From Ilumatobacteraceae bacterium (lineage in GTDB: Bacteria; Actinomycetota; Acidimicrobiia; Acidimicrobiales; Ilumatobacteraceae), in NCBI GenBank assembly GCA_025464045.1, contig JAODBQ010000365.1, positions 1-7,840 of the forward strand: 7,840 nucleotides of DNA, in the 5' to 3' direction. Under the pieces are notes generated by a model. The model worked only from the letters and a program-made list of their open reading frames with translations. It searched no databases and was not told the DNA's origin. Shown piece by piece: positions 6,766 to 7,840 of the stretch (within the stretch, counting starts at the first letter, position 1; every line of letters begins with the position of its first letter). The translations under genes and the position numbers were made by a program.

Positions 6766-7082
6766 GCGGCGTTGCCGACCGGATCAGCGTCGTCGTGGTG
6801 CTGCACGTGCAGCCCGGCCGGCGCGACGAGGTGGAGCGGCACATCACTGAGTTCTGCCGGGACGTCGCCGCGAACGATCCCGGCACCGTGACGTACGTCG
6901 TCGTCCGCGCGGACGATGACGACGACACGCTGGCGATGTTCGAGGAGTTCCGCGACGAAGCGGCCGTGGCCGCGCACTCGGAGATGGCTGCCGCACTGAC
7001 GGCGACGCTGGCTCCGATGCTGCGCGACGCGTCCGTCGTGTCCGGCCGCATCGTCGGCCGGCCCAAGCGGGTCGGAGGATGA
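6762..7082 (+). CDS. Small ABM-domain protein (putative quinol monooxygenase / YgiN-like)
   Basis: A 106-residue protein of the dimeric alpha/beta-barrel ABM fold. Members include quinol monooxygenases, anthrone-type oxygenases and heme-degrading enzymes, and many have no known activity. Visible family features are the first strand with a following PGRRDEVERHI helix (8-28), DPGTVTYVVVR (39-49), the strand LAMFEEFRDEAAVAAH (57-72), and a helix ending in LAPML. An acidic loop of five aspartates sits at 51-55. The start is GTG at 6762, overlapping the LivF stop as GTGA, so it is translated as part of the transporter operon. That coupling suggests a role in modifying the imported compound or relieving its toxicity; this is inference. 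The fold is well supported, the reaction is not. Confidence 0.82.
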   Translation: MSGVADRISVVVVLHVQPGRRDEVERHITEFCRDVAANDPGTVTYVVVRADDDDDTLAMFEEFRDEAAVAAHSEMAAALTATLAPMLRDASVVSGRIVGRPKRVGG

Positions 7083-7099
7083 CGACCACGGTGGTCGTC
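7081..7099. other. Perfect 9-base-arm inverted repeat at the end of the ABM gene
   Basis: Arms GACGACCAC (7081-7089) and GTGGTCGTC (7091-7099) are exact reverse complements around a single base, G7090. The repeat starts within the ABM stop codon (7080-7082). As RNA it could form a stem of eight pairs with a three-base loop. No T tract follows, so it is not a standard intrinsic terminator. It may stabilise the upstream mRNA end, weaken readthrough, or be a protein-binding site. Confidence 0.5.
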
Positions 7100-7118
7100 C
7101 TCGATGCAGTTCGATCGG

Positions 7119-7135
7119 GAGGCGCAGCCCGCCTC
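7119..7135. other. Short inverted repeat upstream of the luciferase-like gene
   Basis: Arms GAGGCG (7119-7124) and CGCCTC (7130-7135) enclose five bases. This is the second of three inverted repeats in the 88-base gap. Six-base GC arms occur often by chance in this DNA, so alone the evidence is weak. Confidence 0.3.
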
Positions 7136-7141
7136 ATGACG

Positions 7142-7156
7142 TCGGTCCTGGACCGA
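7142..7156. promoter_or_regulatory. 15-base odd palindrome upstream of the luciferase-like gene
   Basis: Arms TCGGTCC (7142-7148) and GGACCGA (7150-7156) are perfect reverse complements around T7149, ending 14 bases before the ATG at 7171. A dimeric regulator or an RNA hairpin next to the ribosome binding site are both possible. No matching copy occurs at the divergent promoter region. Confidence 0.4.
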
Positions 7157-7170
7157 GAAACGGAGACACC

Positions 7171-7840
7171 ATGCGCTTGTCGCTCGGAATGATGTTCCAG
7201 AACTTCATGGACTGGGATCGCTTCCTCGCCATGGAACGCGGCGAGCCCACCGGGGAGCCGGCCGTTCCCGACTGGAAGTGCTGGCGTGATCACCTCGACG
7301 TGTTCATGCAGGCCGACGAGCTCGGCTTCGATGCGCTGTGGTCGGTGGAGCACCACTTCACGCCGTACTGCCTGATCCCTGATCCGCTGCAGCTGCTGAC
7401 GTACCTGGCCGGCGCCACCAAGCGGATCGACGTCGGCTCGATGGTCTGCGTGCTGCCGTGGTGGAACCCGTTGAAGCTGGCCGAGGAGGTGACGATGCTG
7501 CAGACGATGTTGGGCGACGAGCGCAACCTGCACATCGGCGTCGGCCGCGGGCTGGCCCGTCGCGAGTACAACTCGCTCGGCATCGACATGGACGACTCGC
7601 GCACCCGCTTCGACGAGGTCCTCCAGGTGCTGCGGCTGGCGTTGACGCAGGAGCGCTTCTCGTTCGACGGCGAGCACTTCCACATCCCGCCGACGTCGTT
7701 GCGTCCGTACCCGAAGGACGGCGCCGCACTCGTCGACCGCATGTACGGAGCGTGGGGGAGCCCGCCCTCGATCCGGGTCGTCGCCGAGGCAGGGATGCGA
7801 CCGTTCCTGAACCCGCAGAAGCCGCTCGGCGACTACGACG
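7171..7840 (+). CDS. Luciferase-like (LLM class) flavin-dependent oxidoreductase (C-terminus off the right edge)
   Basis: The first 223 residues of a TIM-barrel oxidoreductase of the bacterial luciferase family, which uses reduced FMN, or F420 in many actinobacteria, for monooxygenation or hydride transfer. Evidence is the first strand MRLSLGMMFQ, the characteristic ADELGFDALWSVEHHF at 48-63, the strand and loop around VGSMVCVLPWWNPLKLAEE, and the strongly conserved IGVGRGLARREYNSLGID from residue 122, followed by the helix SRTRFDEVLQVLR. About 25 residues are inserted after the first strand. Full family members are usually about 330-400 residues, so a third or more is missing at the window edge. 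The ATG at 7171 has GGAG five bases upstream. It follows the ABM gene by 88 bases on the same strand, as the last operon member or under its own control. Cofactor and substrate cannot be told from this part. Confidence 0.92.
   Translation, partial: MRLSLGMMFQNFMDWDRFLAMERGEPTGEPAVPDWKCWRDHLDVFMQADELGFDALWSVEHHFTPYCLIPDPLQLLTYLAGATKRIDVGSMVCVLPWWNPLKLAEEVTMLQTMLGDERNLHIGVGRGLARREYNSLGIDMDDSRTRFDEVLQVLRLALTQERFSFDGEHFHIPPTSLRPYPKDGAALVDRMYGAWGSPPSIRVVAEAGMRPFLNPQKPLGDYD

Noticed and set aside
7081..7099. Intrinsic terminator after the ABM gene
   Set aside because: The stem is good but no T tract follows, so I record it only as an inverted repeat.
7136..7170. Possible earlier ATG at 7136 for the luciferase-like gene
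   Set aside because: It is out of frame with the oxidoreductase (35 bases from the real start), and the family N-terminus MRLSLG matches the ATG at 7171 with GGAG upstream.
6844..7742. Minus-strand frames opposite the ABM and luciferase-like genes
   Set aside because: They cover two plus-strand genes with clear family motifs, and their products have no recognisable domain.
1..7840. CRISPR arrays, tRNA or rRNA genes, insertion sequences, toxin-antitoxin or phage-defence genes
   Set aside because: No regularly spaced repeats, cloverleaf signals, transposase motifs or terminal repeats were seen. All substantial coding space is explained by the eight metabolic and transport genes.

Overview
The window is high-GC DNA (about two-thirds G+C by eye) with the codon bias, overlapping start/stop junctions and GTG starts of an actinobacterium. 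The solute-binding lipoprotein has a long Ala/Thr/Ser linker after its lipobox, and luciferase-family oxidoreductases are present. Both fit the Acidimicrobiia (Ilumatobacter-like) or a related actinobacterial lineage. This placement is inference; no rRNA or marker gene is present.

Layout. Positions 1-1522 (minus strand) hold most of a Baeyer-Villiger-type flavin monooxygenase whose C-terminus runs off the left edge. Positions 1523-1842 are a non-coding divergent control region with two plausible promoters pointing outward, their -35 boxes overlapping, and an inverted repeat inside the rightward one. From 1843 to 7082 runs a tight plus-strand operon: a LivK-type solute-binding lipoprotein, LivH- and LivM-type permeases, LivG- and LivF-type ATPases, and a small ABM-fold (antibiotic biosynthesis monooxygenase) protein. 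Gaps between these genes are 13 nt or less, and four of the five junctions are overlaps. After an 88-nt gap rich in palindromes, a luciferase-like flavin-dependent oxidoreductase starts at 7171 and runs off the right edge.

Working model. The five Liv-type proteins form a complete ABC importer of the hydrophobic amino acid uptake (HAAT) family, whose members also import amides, urea and aromatic acids. Three oxygenase-family proteins surround or join it: BVMO, ABM and luciferase-like. This suggests uptake and oxidative breakdown of a ketone, terpenoid or other alicyclic/aromatic carbon source rather than branched-chain amino acid transport. The substrate cannot be read from the sequence. No regulator, transposon, tRNA, rRNA, CRISPR array or U-tract terminator is visible.
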